A DNA stretch of 64,000 nucleotides, taken from Pilatotrama ljubarskyi (taxonomy: Eukaryota > Basidiomycota > Agaricomycetes > Polyporales > Polyporaceae). The translations under genes were made by a program, and so were the position numbers. Numbering within the stretch: position 1 is the stretch's first letter; each line of letters begins with the position of its first letter. The stretch lies in assembly GCA_022385805.1 (NCBI GenBank), contig MU277730.1, forward strand, positions 26,897 through 90,896. Direction: 5' to 3'. Below the pieces are notes generated by a model. It did not search any database. It saw only the letters and a program-made list of their open reading frames with translations, and was not told the origin of the DNA. Below are positions 39,240-51,007 of the stretch, piece by piece.

Positions 39240-39545
39240 TGACAACGTACTTGAGCTCGTTTGAATAGCGCCTCTCACCTGTAGGACTACCCATATCAAA
39301 TGGCGCTTGTTTGCGAAACTCTGATGAATCTCTTGATCGTTCGTGACCAACTAATACTATGCGCGCAGCGATGCGAATGTGTTCTATGTTTATGCATTTG
39401 TATGTTTTGAAGCTATAGCTACAGGAGATCGAAGACAGACAATCTAGGGCAGACCCTATTCGATACATCGGTGGGCGTCATTATACTAATCGCAAGCGTA
39501 ACTCTAAGCAATGTCCGTAAGCAGTACCTCTCATAAGAAAACATT
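39240..39545. terminator. convergent 3' region between the transferase and the beta-helix gene
   Basis: About 306 bp, AT-richer than its flanks, with no coding frame. It must hold both polyadenylation regions. No exact AATAAA is obvious, as is common in fungi. Confidence 0.3.
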
Positions 39546-42500
39546 CTAAACCATCAATCCTGTCCTAGACGACGTATCCTTCTCGTTCGTCCCCGACCCA
39601 TTGTCTGAGTCGCTCGTGTCGTGGAACACACTGCTCGTACGCGTCATTGAGCGCCGGATGTGATCCATCCGGCTGTAACTCCGCACGAGCGGCTGTGCGC
39701 CGCCTTGCGACAACTGCGACGGCACGCGTTCAATGAAGAACTGGTCGTCGAGCTGTCGCGCGGGCCAGCCGGCGTACACAGCGCCCGCCATCGCGGTTTC
39801 GCCAGATGTGAGCAGCGTGTGCTCGCAGAGCATGGAGTGTTCGTCCATCGACGCTCCGGAGAGTAGTCGTGACCCAGCGCGCATTGCGGCTCTGCGAAAG
39901 TAGTTGTCAGCATCGGTGCCGGAGATGTCTGCAAGAGATATACTCACGAAGATCCGATGTGCAGCTTGTTGAGCGAGAAGTTGCCGCGCGAGTTGATGTG
40001 CGCCACGACGGAGCAGTCATCGATCGCAACGCGGTCGCCCATCTCGACGAGGTCGGGCTCGGTCATGAGGCCGACCTTGCCGCCCGCGAAGATCGAGCAG
40101 TCCTTCCCGATCTTCGCGCCCATCGCGCGCAGGTACCACACGAAGTACGCCGAGCCAGAGATACCACCGAGAATGCCGCCGTTGTCGAATCCGCGATGAA
40201 GTGGGCGCGCGACGGTGAGGTGCAGTTGCCATCGCTGGCAGTACGAGCTCTGATCCCAGTCGTAGCGGCCTTCGCGCCGACGACCGATGATGAGCCACTT
40301 GGTGCCGATGACCCAGAGTAGCATGAGGAAAGACATCCCGCTGAGTATGACGATGAAGCATCCCGCAACGAGGCCAAAGAGGATGAAGACCTCGGTGGCA
40401 CTCCGGCCAAAGATCCGCAAGCCAGAGTATGCGCGGATTGCGTTGATGACCTGGGTGACCGCGACGGGACCCATCGCCCAGTAGGCCGCGCTGAACGCGC
40501 TGATGAGGAAGTAGACGATGAGGAGGAGCCAATAGGGGTAGACGAAGTATGAGGCCTGATGGTCGTAGAATGCTCGGCCGAAAGGTGTCGACTGAACCTC
40601 ATCGGTGACGTCTTTGTTCGGCTTGCCGAAGCAGACTGCCTCGCCGCGGTCGTTCCCCATCCAGACAGAACCGTCGCCATACTCGCCGTCACGCTTGCCA
40701 AGTGCGCCAGAGCCCATGACGACCTTGCGACCAACCTTGGTGCCCGGCATGAGGACCACACGATCTGCGATCATCGACCCGGAGCCGATGGTGACCTTCT
40801 TCGACCCGATGGAGTCGGTTGTGAAGATCTCCGAGCGCGAGCCAAAGACGACGTTGTCCCCAATCTCGAGCAGCTCGGGGTCGGGACAGTACACACCAGA
40901 TCCGGGCCAGTAGACGCGCTTGCCAACCTTCGCGCCCATCGCACGGAACATGATCGAAGTCGTCTCGTAGTGCGAGCCAATAAGATCGAAAGCGGACTTG
41001 ATCGTCTTCTGGTCGAGGAGCGAGTTGTAGATGTAACGGCGGGTCAGCGTCCATTGCGACATCTCGGAGACAGGCATCTCCTTGTGGAAGCCGAGGGTGC
41101 GCTTGACGATAATGCCGAGGAAGACCTGAATGATCGCGGGAAACATCTCGCGGCAGATACGAGCGAGCGTGTGCCAGCCAATCCGCGTGGGCGACGCGAA
41201 CCAGTTGATGATCGCCTCAAGGTCGGTAAGATCCACTGCGTCGATGGTTTGTGTGAGCAGCCCGAACAGGGCTGCGAACCAAGGAATGTACGAGGTGAAC
41301 TTGACGACGAAGATGATGGGACCAGCGACGAAGAGCTTCATGATCCAGTGCGGCTCAGGGATTTCCGTCCGGTTCAACTGGTTGTAATTGTCCGGCGACG
41401 GCTCGTCGAAGGAAGACGAGTGGGGGCCGTACACGGCGCCTTCGGGGATGATCGCTCCTGGACTGATGTTGGTGTACGTGTTTACCACCGCGTTCTTGCC
41501 TACGACCACGGGATCGAGACGGAAGAACCCGTCGCGCTCGACGCAGAAGCCACGCACGAGGGACTTGTCGATACGACAGCCGTCCTCGAAGTAGAGCAAG
41601 TCGAACTCGGCGAGGCGTGCAGACTTCTCGATCTTGACGTCCTTCCCGATGTGCGCGCCCATGAGTCGGTAGTAGAGGAACTCCAGCTTCGGGTGCACGG
41701 AGAAGATGCCGCGGCCTGCGATACGGATGAATTGGTTCGTGATCCACCATCGCAGATGGTAGTTGCTCCAGAACCGGTATGTTCCTGGCCTATACCTGCC
41801 GATGACGACCCACTTGAAGATAATGGCAGTGATGGGGCAGACGATACGAGCCAGGAGGCGCGCGGAGATGATGGCCGTCAAGAGCGCACCGACACGTTCC
41901 CAGTAGCTGATATGGATAAAGTCGGAGAACCTGGAGAGGATGTAGAGCAACGCGGTCCAGGTGAAAGCTGTCTTCATGGGGTGGAAGACGACTACGGGGA
42001 GCGCCTGCACGATGAGCGCAAGAGGGTGCGTCTGAGGACGACCTTTGTCCGACTCGACGAGCTGCGAATTGTGTTAGATGACATTCCATTGGGAAGCATG
42101 CGAAGTACTTACGGTGCTTGCAGTCGAACTAATACTGCACCTATGGATGGCCGACTTCTCGGACGCGGTGCCACGTCGCCCTGCGACGGTCTCGCCTGCA
42201 GCCTCCTGCTCGATGAGCTCCGCGATACCGTTAATGGTACTGCTGGTGAAAATATCAGAAACTTTGAGCGTCACGCCCATATCCTTGCGGATGTGGTGCG
42301 CGAGACGACCAAGGAGCAGCGAGTTGCCGCCGATGAGGAAGAAGTCGCTGTCGCCCGCGATGGTACCGGGATCCTTGTCCAAGAGGTCGGCGATGATGTC
42401 CCGAACGACCAGAGCGCGAGGAGATAAGCTGGACGCGTTGCGTCGCTTGATCTCCGACTCCATGAACTCCCAGTCGACGGAACCGTCCTTCTTACGCTCG

Positions 42501-44651
42501 AGCAGGTTCTCGAACACATAGAGCGGATCGGGCATGCTGTAACCAGGTACGCGCTTGAGGAGCATGGCCGAAAGCTTGTGCGAGTCGAGCTCGGAAATGG
42601 GGGTGACGGACACGAGCGCCTCTGGCGCACCATCCTCGGAGATACGGATGTCGACCTCTTGTACCCCAGGTATCTTGAGTAATTCCTCCTCGAGCAGCTT
42701 CACGTCAGGAACGACGCGAGAGCACGGAATGGGCTCGGAGAGAGGAACGTTCTTGTCTGGCGCTGTCGCCTCGAAGTACCGGAGTACTGCGGGCGTGTCG
42801 TCGGTCATGACGGGGATGCCGAGTCGAGGAGCAAGCTTGATACGGAGCGGCTTGCCGGCGTTGTTCTTCGGGAGGTCGTCCATGTATACGATGACGAACG
42901 GCCACTTCGAGGGGTGAAGCTGGACTTTGAGTATGTCCAACAACTCCCCAAGACCGATGCGAGGTTGGCCGGGCTGAGGAACAATGACGACGCCGATCGT
43001 CTCCTGCAGAACATCGTGCTCGATGGAGAAAGCGATGGTCGCCTTGACGCGATCCTTGGCGAGAGCGGTGATAGCCTCCTCGATCTCGAATGGTGAGATG
43101 ACCTCTCCGCCCTTGTTGATGATCTCCTTCGAACGACCGGTGATGAAGAGATACCCGTCCTTGTCCATGAAACCGACGTCACCACCATCGAACCAGCCTT
43201 CAGACGAGAAGGAAGAGGTATCGAGAGGCTGGCCGATCTCCTTCTCGTACCCGCTGAACGCGGGCAGGCCGCGGAAGCAGACGGCGCCGGTGGCGCCGAC
43301 GGGCATCTCGCGTTCGAGGTTGAAGGGATCGCGGATGGACATGTACGGTCCACAGGCAATACCCGAGCAACCCGGACGGTCGAGTTGATAGTTCGTGGGG
43401 GGAGAAGCGATTGGCATGCACTCCGTCATACCGTATGACGGGAGGATGACGGCGCCAAACGTGTCCTTCAGCTCTTGAGCGAGGGAAGGGAGAAGACCGC
43501 CCGCTGCATTGGCGATCATGCGGATGCGGGTATCGGTGGACGGATGGATGTGCGACGGTCGCGAGGAGAGAATGGCGTGGTGCATGGTCGGCGCTGCGTA
43601 GTACCTGTCGGCAAGAAACGTCAGTAACGCTACAAAAGCTGGTGAAGCTCACGAACGTACCAAGTAGCACCGCGCTCCATGACAATGGGCCAGAAGGCGA
43701 CATCGTCGAAACCGGCGCACATGATGGCGGAACCTCCCGAAAACATTGGTGCCCACAGATTACGGATGATACCTCCGACGTGGAAGAGCGGCATCATATT
43801 CACTGAGTATCCGCGTTAAAACTTCGTGACGGTCGGACGGCGAGAAGACAAACTTACTGTTTACATCGTCGACAGAGAGATCCCAAGACTTCGCAACACA
43901 ACATGTTCCGACGATGAGACAACGAAGATTATACGGGACGACCTGTGCCTGGTGTCAGTAACCTCAATAACAATCGAGCAGCAAGATGACTAACCTTCTT
44001 CTTTCCACTTGTGCCGGAGGTGTGAAGCACCAGCGACTGATCCTCAAGCCCGTGCAGCCTCGACGGGGAAGGGAACTCGTAGATGATCCGGTCCCACTCC
44101 TCCTCGTTCTCGCTGTCGGTCATGACAGACATGTCGAAGAGACCGGCAGCACCGAGAGTACGCATGTGCACGAAGATGATTTCCGCACCAAGCTCTTTCC
44201 GGAGCTTCCTCAGCTCCAATCGATCCACCGCGTCCCTCGTCGTGACGACGGCCTTCGCCTTCAATCGGTGAGCATCCTCCGCCAACTCGCCCGCTGTGCA
44301 GTTGAAATTGACGGGGGCACCAGTGTGATAGCTGGCTATGGACATGATCGCCACGGCGTTTTCCGCGCCTGTCGGAAGGACGAGCATGACGCGGTCGTTG
44401 GGCCCGATTCGCTCGTGCAGCCCGGACGTTGGTAGTGCGAAGTTCTTGACGAAGTCGTGAAGCATGGCGTGGGTGAGTGGCGGTCGCGTCATGTCGGGAG
44501 AGTAGAGGGCAGGGCGGTCTGTCGTCGCAAGGCAGTCGAGAAGTGTTGAAACGCGGCCATTGTCGGTGACGGCTTCGGCTATCTGGTCGCCCAAAGACTG
44601 TCCTGCAGGCGGAGGCGGGAGGTCGTTAAGAAATGCAAGAGGAACAGACAT
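39546..44651 (-). CDS. NRPS-like protein: adenylation, carrier, membrane and left-handed beta-helix domains
   Basis: Six exons (44651-43995, 43942-43858, 43802-43661, 43604-42113, 42061-39948, 39891-39546) give 1,611 residues. The adenylation domain has LHTSGTSGKKK at about 210-219, PLFHVGGI, PSYGMTE, WFDGGDVGF and NNAGKPLR. A carrier domain follows, DFFLIGGNSLLLG, with phosphopantetheine Ser at about 723. From about residue 793, two or three regions of long hydrophobic segments alternate with hexapeptide-repeat stretches of the left-handed beta-helix acyltransferase type (GAHIGKDVKIEKSA, GAKVGKRVYWPGSG, GAKIGKDCSIFAGG). There is no condensation or thioesterase domain. This order is that of the Pls (epsilon-poly-lysine synthetase) architecture, which polymerises an amino acid by itself at a membrane. 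Similar proteins are widespread in fungi, mostly without a known product. Substrate and product here are unknown. Confidence 0.9.
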
Positions 44652-46766
44652 GATGCAAAGGCGTCGAGCGAGCGAAGGACGAAGTGTGAAGTGGCGAAAA
44701 AGTGGGAGAGTCTACGACGAAGTGAAAGCGAGCTGATGAGGCCCTCTGGCTTCAAGGCGGGTGCATATATCATCGTGGAGACGTATCCGCTCGGACGACA
44801 CGAGTTGCTCTGGGCTCTTGTCCGAGAAAGGACATCCGCGGTCGCTCTCCACCGCACGAGAGGGCGTTGATGGCGGATAGCGGGATAGCACCGGCCGTAT
44901 CGCTCTGGACTTGCAAAGGATGGCATTCGCATCGGTAGAGTCAATTTCCGCCCAGGAGGCTTTCTGGAAGTAGTCTGCAGATTAGCAAGGCGACGGTCGA
45001 GGCTACCAGCGAAGCAGATACCGACCAATGACAAGCGCTATACGCGGCGCAACGAGCGTTTCGCGGATGTGTGCTCTGCGTTTCTAGGAGGCAAGTTGCG
45101 GCTCTGCCGAAATAGGAAGGTGCGATGTGTTGCCGATCGTCTTGAACCGAGTTGGATCTCACACACAACTCCCGATCGAGGATGTGAGATGCTTCCGTGG
45201 CCGGTTCTCGGTCCCCGCCGGCCGCCTCTGCAAGCAGTCCGTATCCCAATGCGCAAGCCGGCCGCACATTGGTTGACGATGCGGCGTACCTGGGTGCCGT
45301 GGTAGGATGCCGAATCGTCGGGGTCGGGCCTGGTGATCGGATCCATGCGATACCCATCCCGGCATTGCACTCAGGACTGCTCCGTATCGAGCACGACGGC
45401 CGGTACGGCTGCCGGAGTGCTCGAGTCGACCTCACTACATGCGGGTTTCCTGGTGAATGGCTCCTGTATCCCAAAAGCAACCCAGAAGGCGCATGAGCGA
45501 CATGCGGAAACACTGTAATGCTTCGCATTCACCAACGTACCGCTCATCGTTCCAGTTTCGACTGGAATTCACTCGAAGGATCGGCACACTGTCATCCGTG
45601 TCGAGAACCCGTGAGGAGCCCGGTCTTCTCGGAGAAGTGGTCCCACGATGGCAATAAATGGCGGTCACTGGAACGCAGTGCGGGTACCTCCGGAAGTCGC
45701 TCAGGCAGAAGATGAGCCTGAGCCGGAGGTCAGGCATACTTCGAGCCCCGAAGAGTGCAGGCAATAGCCTACACCCGGTGCTTCAGACTGTCTTGCGACG
45801 CCGTGTTTCAGGCAAATACAGGACTCGGCCTGCAGATGAGCGTAACGCCACCAAGTCCATAACCAGCATTCCGCGCCTCGTCAGGAACGTCGTATGGACG
45901 GTGGCGCCTAGTTCACAGCAGCGGAATGCGCGCAGACTGACTGCCTAGCCACCCTGGGTCGGGGTCGGGGCCGGGAGTCCAGGCACAAAGCAATGCCGCA
46001 AATGCGGGAGATCGACGGGCTTCCGTTGCGGGACGGGGGACGGGGGGAGGCCTGAGGACGCCGCCGACTCCAGATATGTGGTGCTGAATCCACCTTGAAT
46101 GAATCTGCGTGGATCATCTCCTGGGGAAAGACACCGCCGGCTTCACTGTCTCGACTCTCATTGCTATGAGCGCCATCAGGTGATGCGCTGCGAAGTACTT
46201 ACATGCGTATGAGTATATGCTCCAAGTTCTCCAGTATTACTATGTGTAGTAATAGCGCGCGAGAGCTCCCCGGGTGTGTCAGCTACGTACTGTCGAATCA
46301 TCACTCACTCACTCACTCACTCTCATTGCGAAGCTGCTAGTCTTACTTACCTGCATTCCGGAATGTGTAGCACGGACGCTCTTGAGAGACCCTTCGCTAG
46401 CAGCATCAGCATAAGTGAGCTCACTGCTGGAACTTACGTCTCTGGATGTCTTCATCCTACCCCGTCTGCCCAAGGGCCAGGACCAGCCAGTGAGGCAGTT
46501 GCGAGAGGACCGTTGCTGGCAGTGCCAGAACTGGAAGCGCCCAGGAGCACTCCAGGAGTAGTGTGTGGCACTGGCAACTCTTGCAACAGCTCTTCTGAGT
46601 CTACTGTACTATCGCACGCACGAGCACGCACGCATGTGTATGGCAGGGAAGCGATAAGCTTCTGGATACATCGTGCAATCCTTGCTGATGTTACAACAAC
46701 ATTTGTAGGCTACTAGCATCTCCCTGGCCCCGCCCAAAGTCCGGAGTTCTATGCGACTTCAGATTT
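44652..46766. other. gene-poor stretch with a short tandem repeat
   Basis: Over 2 kb without a supported gene. Open frames here (for example minus 44941-45528) have no domain or splice support and read as random translation. At about 46300-46323 a TCAC tetranucleotide repeats about five times, and GGGTCGGGGTCGGGG near 45955 is a short G-rich run. The 44652-45000 part must contain the promoter of the beta-helix gene. Confidence 0.4.
46300..46323. repeat. TCAC microsatellite
   Basis: About five to six head-to-tail copies of TCAC in a non-coding stretch. No function is implied. Confidence 0.7.
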
Positions 46767-47744
46767 TCAACTGGTGTCGATCTTCTCGGCTTCATTTGTC
46801 GTCCCGCCGTCCACGCCACGCGTCTCCTCCTCGCCAACGATCTGTTCCAGAAGAGCCTTGACGTCCTGTGCAGTCCCGGCTTCGTACGCTGCTGCTGCGG
46901 TCGCACCAACGGCAGAGCTTCCCTCTCCAAACGAGCTCCCGCCCTGCTCGGCCTTCGCTTTCTCCTTCGCACGCTGCATGAGCTGCTCGACCGCCCAGTT
47001 GAGGTACCCAGTCTTGCTCGTCTCCCATGGCCGCTTGCCGGGCTCGGGCGCTACCCCGGGCTCGAAAGCGGCAGAGGATGGGTCAAGGGGAGGGAGTGAG
47101 GAGACGGCGTCGAACATGGTTTGGAAATCGTCAGGTAGGGAGAGGAGGGCTTGCATCTGCGGTGCGCGGAGGAAGGAGAGGCGCTCGAGGCGTTGGCGCG
47201 CATGTTCGAGGTCTTTGGCTGACCTGCGCACCGCGCGAGTGTACAGTCGTTTCAGTTTGCGTTGCTATTGGGGCAAAATCTCAGAATTGACTGGATGGAA
47301 GGTCGGACGAGGACGTACTGCGTGCACTTTCCTCCGCAACTCGTCAATTTCAGCGAGCAGCTCTTGTTCTTTCTCCGGCGGGTGCTCCAAGTTCAGACCG
47401 GCCTGATGAGGCGCGACGATAGGGAGGTCGGCAGGAATGGCGAAGATGTTCCGCATAGACCATGCCTCGAAGAAATCAAATGCAACGTCAACATGTGACT
47501 CCAGCAGCGTCTGGAACGACACCAAGCCCTGCTCTATCTCCTGCGTTGGGTCCCACTCGGACGTCTTCTCCGCACGCGCGTCGGCCCATCGTTGAAGGAA
47601 CTGTTCCATAGCGTCTACGCTCTGTTTCGCCTCATCGTTGGCGATGTTGATAATGTCATCGAGAAGAAACTGGGGAATAAAGCCGAGGAGTTCGGGTAGA
47701 AGGACAGAGGGCACGGTGGGAGGCGGAGGGGCGGGCGCACTCAT
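46767..47744 (-). CDS. MIS12: kinetochore protein Mis12/Mtw1
   Basis: Two exons (47744-47319, 47264-46767) give 307 residues. The N-terminal LLPELLGFIPQFLLDDIINIANDEA and the following helix with FLQRWAD fit the Mis12 family signature. A coiled coil (EKEQELLAEIDELRRKVHA) continues across the intron into RKLKRLYTRAVRRSAKDLEHARQRLER. The C-terminus is looser and Ala/Glu-rich. Mis12 with Nnf1, Dsn1 and Nsl1 links CENP-C at the centromere to the Ndc80 microtubule complex. Both the length and the intron, placed inside the coiled coil, are ordinary. Confidence 0.85.
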
Positions 47745-48175
47745 CGTGGTGGTGGTAGCAGCGTGACCCGGTCGACGCGTCCGCGTCGCGTCGAGAACGC
47801 GTCGTGTGACGGCGTGATGTCACGCACCTCTACTCGACGAGCGCTTGTCAATGCGGCTGCCAACTCCGAGCTCTGCTGCTTGCTACTAGCGCTTCTTCGA
47901 TTCGACCCCTTTGCTCCTCTTGTTTCATTATGTTTCCAAGCGACACCGTGATGAAAAGCTTAAGCTCAAGACTCAATCTATATCATAGTTGGAACGCTGC
48001 TACCGCAATGTCATCGTCGTCGACTTCTCGGAAGTGATGCTTTCTCTGGGATACGGAGGCGGCCGCAACGAACGCTTCGATGTGTGCGTAGTAGATATCC
48101 ATGCTCTCTTGCCCTCACCCCTGCTATACCTGGAACACGCTGCTTTCCCTACTGCTGCCCTTCCTATCGAATCCG
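47745..48175. promoter_or_regulatory. MIS12 upstream region and cupin 3' flank
   Basis: 430 bp between two minus-strand genes. The first 100 bp are rich in CpG-containing CGCGTC motifs (GACGCGTCCGCGTCGCGTC near 47771-47795). Such ACGCGT elements bind MBF-type cell-cycle factors in fungi and would suit a kinetochore gene; this is inference. Confidence 0.4.
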
Positions 48176-48754
48176 CTACTGTTTGAGTACAGCAGGCTGG
48201 GGAATCGTCACTGGCTTCAAATTCTTGTCCTCCACAGACCACGACCGCACCCCTCCCTGAGACCTATCGATGAGCAACCTCGATCCCAGCAGCGGATACA
48301 CCGAGTTGTCTGCCTTCTCCCGGCTCCCTCCCACCAAGTACACCATCTCCGTCGACCCGGCCCTCAGCGCGTGCGCAGGCGCGTTCTCCAGCCCCGCCTT
48401 GAACCCGATGAAGTCCCCCGTCTTGACCTCCTCCTCCCTCGGCTCTGCCTTCTTCTCTTGCCCTTCGATATCCGGGCTCTCGGCAGGCTCCCACAGGATC
48501 AAGGTGGCGCCCTCTCCCGCGTCGATGATGTAGTACCACTCGTCGTCGTTCGTGTGGTAGTGCAGCGTGGTGCTCGTCGCGCCCGGGGGGAGGCGACAGA
48601 AGTGCACGCCTGTCTTCGTCATGCCCGTGCTGTCTCCGAGCAAGACGGTGTAGCGGTGGTTCGCGCTGTCCATGGGATGTACGAGGTGTCGGAGGGAGGA
48701 CGTGGGCACCTCTGTCGTGCGGACAAGGTAGCTGGGCCTCGATGAGGTAGACAT
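48176..48754 (-). CDS. cupin-domain protein
   Basis: A single exon of 192 residues from the ATG at 48754 to TAG. The cupin motif 1 is intact: HYHTNDDEWYYIIDAGEG, giving metal ligands His65, His67 and Glu72. The fourth ligand is likely His128 in ENAPAHAL. A charged insert lies between the two motifs (GQEKKAEPREEEVKTG). The reading frame continues upstream to 48919, but a TATA box sits inside that part, so I place the start at 48754. Cupins of this size include dioxygenases, isomerases and storage-type proteins; the substrate cannot be told. Confidence 0.82.
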   Translation of the reverse strand: MSTSSRPSYLVRTTEVPTSSLRHLVHPMDSANHRYTVLLGDSTGMTKTGVHFCRLPPGATSTTLHYHTNDDEWYYIIDAGEGATLILWEPAESPDIEGQEKKAEPREEEVKTGDFIGFKAGLENAPAHALRAGSTEMVYLVGGSREKADNSVYPLLGSRLLIDRSQGGVRSWSVEDKNLKPVTIPQPAVLKQ

Positions 48755-49475
48755 GGTAAGTGGTCGATGCAGGTAGCGAGCTCGGGATGAGGATGCGATA
48801 CTGGTGCTCGGGCTCCTACGCGGGAGGTGAGCGGTGTGAGACTGCCTCCCAGACTTGTCCGCCTTATATAGATGCGTCTGCGGTTTCTGCGATAGGCTAT
48901 AGATGACTTTGGACGTCATATACCCCTCTCACGCGGGTCCGTCATCGTTAGCGGCCATCGACGCGCCCGTTCTTCAGGAGTCGAGTCACGGCCGGGCCCA
49001 AGACATGGCTCAGATAGCCTACAGGCCTCCGATGTGCGGCGGCTATCTTCGCGCTGCTTCTTCTCCCCATACACCCCATGCGCTGTGAGATACTATGTGT
49101 ACGGATCCGAGGTGGCAGCTGCACAGTGCGCTCGCGCTGTCTCCTTTTCCTTGCATGTTCACGCTATATGTGAGGTACTTTTCCTGTATAGCTCAGAAGG
49201 ACTGTTTCAAACCGTGGAGTTGAGTACTACCGGTACTGTACCACTCACGATGGCTCGTTTGCGAGGTTTCGCAGTCTCGCACTGAGCCAGTGAGAGAGAG
49301 AAGGACGTCATATCACGTGGCTGCATCCCAGGGATGTTTCTGGCCGACATGCGCGGGAGCGCGCGCGTCGACGAGACTCCGTACGACGACTGCGACTGCG
49401 TGCTGTACTGCGAGTGTGTCTGCGTTGCTGGTGCGCCCCCCTCCCCCCAACCTGGCATAGGCTTCGGCCCCCGTC
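48755..49475. promoter_or_regulatory. divergent promoter of the cupin and HAP3
   Basis: 720 bp between outward-facing starts, with the cupin TATA box at 48863-48870. No TATA element is obvious on the HAP3 side. I see no coding exon. Confidence 0.4.
48863..48870 (-). promoter_or_regulatory. TATA box of the cupin gene
   Basis: Read on the minus strand it is TATATAAG, 109 bp before the ATG at 48754. Its position rules out the longer N-terminal extension of the cupin frame. Confidence 0.55.
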
Positions 49476-50078
49476 ATGTCCGAGTTCGCTCCCCCGACCA
49501 TCGCCCCGCAAGATGACGGCTCGGGCGTCGTCCCCCAGCCCACCCAGGAACCGCCCGAGCCTGCACCCATTACTGAGCAGGAGGTTGGCGAGTATCGCGA
49601 GCAGGACCGCTTTCTTCCAGTGCGTATCTCGCGGTTTGCGTGCCAGTCGCGTCTTCAGCCCGTGCCTGCGCTCACGCCCTCCGATGCATTGCCAGATCGC
49701 GAACGTGTCGCGCATCATGAAAGCGGCGGTGCCCGCGACCGCGAAAATCTCCAAGGAGGCGAAGGAGTGCGTGCAGGAGTGCGTGTCCGAGTTCATCTCG
49801 TTCATCACGTCCGAGGCGGCAGAGAAGTGTCAGATGGAGAAGCGCAAGACGATCGGCGGCGAGGACATCCTCTACGCGATGGCCACGCTCGGGTTCGAGA
49901 ACTACGCGGAGACGCTGAAGATCCACTTGGCCAAGCTCAGGCAGGTGAGTGAATTGCTGGCTTGAGTCGTGAATGAATGCGCGCGACAGAGACGGGTGGA
50001 TCTGACGGTATGTTTCTGATGCAGCATCAGGCCACGCCTGGGAGCTCGCGCCATGCCGAAGGCAACACGGAAGACTAA
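49476..50078 (+). CDS. HAP3: CCAAT-binding factor subunit B, HAP3/NF-YB
   Basis: Three exons (49476-49619, 49696-49944, 50025-50078) give 148 residues. The core begins [14 protein letters not shown], with the junction between P and I, then continues through a textbook histone fold: [32 protein letters not shown] and [17 protein letters not shown]. It ends [10 protein letters not shown]. With the HAP2 and HAP5 subunits it binds CCAAT boxes and controls respiration and secondary metabolism genes. The N-terminal tail of about 48 residues is acidic and Pro-rich; the C-terminal tail is short. Confidence 0.95.
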
Positions 50079-50135
50079 TTTACTAGAGGGAGAGAAACAG
50101 GGCGGGATTCCCTGTGATATTTCATGTGTGTATTA

Positions 50136-51007
50136 CAGCTGTTTGCAAAATCATTGGACCGGCGCTCCAAATTGACGCGCCGCGCCCAATTCGCCCAAAA
50201 GACGCGAAACGCACGGTGAGCTCAGACAGGTCGGTGATGCACCCCTCAAAGCCGGGAAAGTCGTCTAAAATGCAATATTCGTGTCTTTCATGTCGCTATT
50301 AGTCCTCGTCCGCCCTGTACGAGTCGATGGGACAATACAGTATACTGAGGATACGAAACGAGCCAAATCGTGGGCGTCTAAGCCAGCACATTGGGCGCTT
50401 AGCACTAGAAGAGGGCGTCGACGACTCGACGAATGGATGCGAGCGCAACTACAGGTATTGACTAAAAAGAACCTTGCTTCTGGGCTCTAGTAGACTGCTA
50501 TCATGCTCTCGGACTGGCCTGGGGAACAATTGAGCCCATAGGTGCGAGATGCAGCCCTCACTTGTTCCTATGAGCCGACCATGTGGTCAAACATGTCCAA
50601 GTATATATGAAGGGCAAAAAAGGACATAGGCATGTTCCTGGACACCTATACAGGCTGTTTCAGCCCTGAAAAATGTCATAAAGGCCGCTGCCGTGCTCTC
50701 AGAACGCTCGAGGTGGCATGGTACCAGCTTCCTCTTAGGCGCCCGCTGAGCTGTCAGTTAGGCGCCCAAACCGCGACTCTCAAAGCATTCGTCATTCGTG
50801 TCCTCTGTCCAAGGGAAATATACAGGAAGGTATATTTGGCACATAGCAGCATATATACGCGAGTATACCGCTTTTGAGCCACTAGTGGAGCACCGACACC
50901 TGTCCTCTGAATCTCAGTTTGAGCTCTCCGCGCATTTTGCGTCTTTTGCGCAAATTGGGCGCGGCGCGTCAATCGGAGTTGCTGTCCAATGATTTTGCAA
51001 ACAGCTG
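50136..51007. mobile_element. MITE with terminal inverted repeats and TA target duplication
   Basis: The left end starts CAGCTGTTTGCAAAATCA at 50136, and the right end is its reverse complement, finishing at 51007. The inverted repeat runs on, with mismatches and a small gap, for about 120 bp on each side (shared blocks GACGCGCCGCGCCCAATT, then CAAAAGACGC, then GAGCTCA and TCGGTG). TA lies at both flanks (50134-50135 and 51008-51009), as expected for a Tc1/mariner-type insertion. The 872-bp element has no open frame that could encode a transposase, so it is non-autonomous. It sits 58 bp beyond the HAP3 stop. Confidence 0.85.

Noticed and set aside
40559..42427. 622-codon plus-strand open frame
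   Set aside because: It is the exact antisense of the large exon of the NRPS-like gene; its Asp/Arg/Glu/Val-rich translation is typical of the reverse strand of GC-rich coding DNA.
44941..45528. 195-codon minus-strand frame in the gene-poor stretch
   Set aside because: No domain, no splice-consistent neighbour and composition like random translation.
48755..48919. N-terminal extension of the cupin frame
   Set aside because: A TATATAAG box at 48863-48870 lies inside it, so this part is promoter and leader rather than protein.
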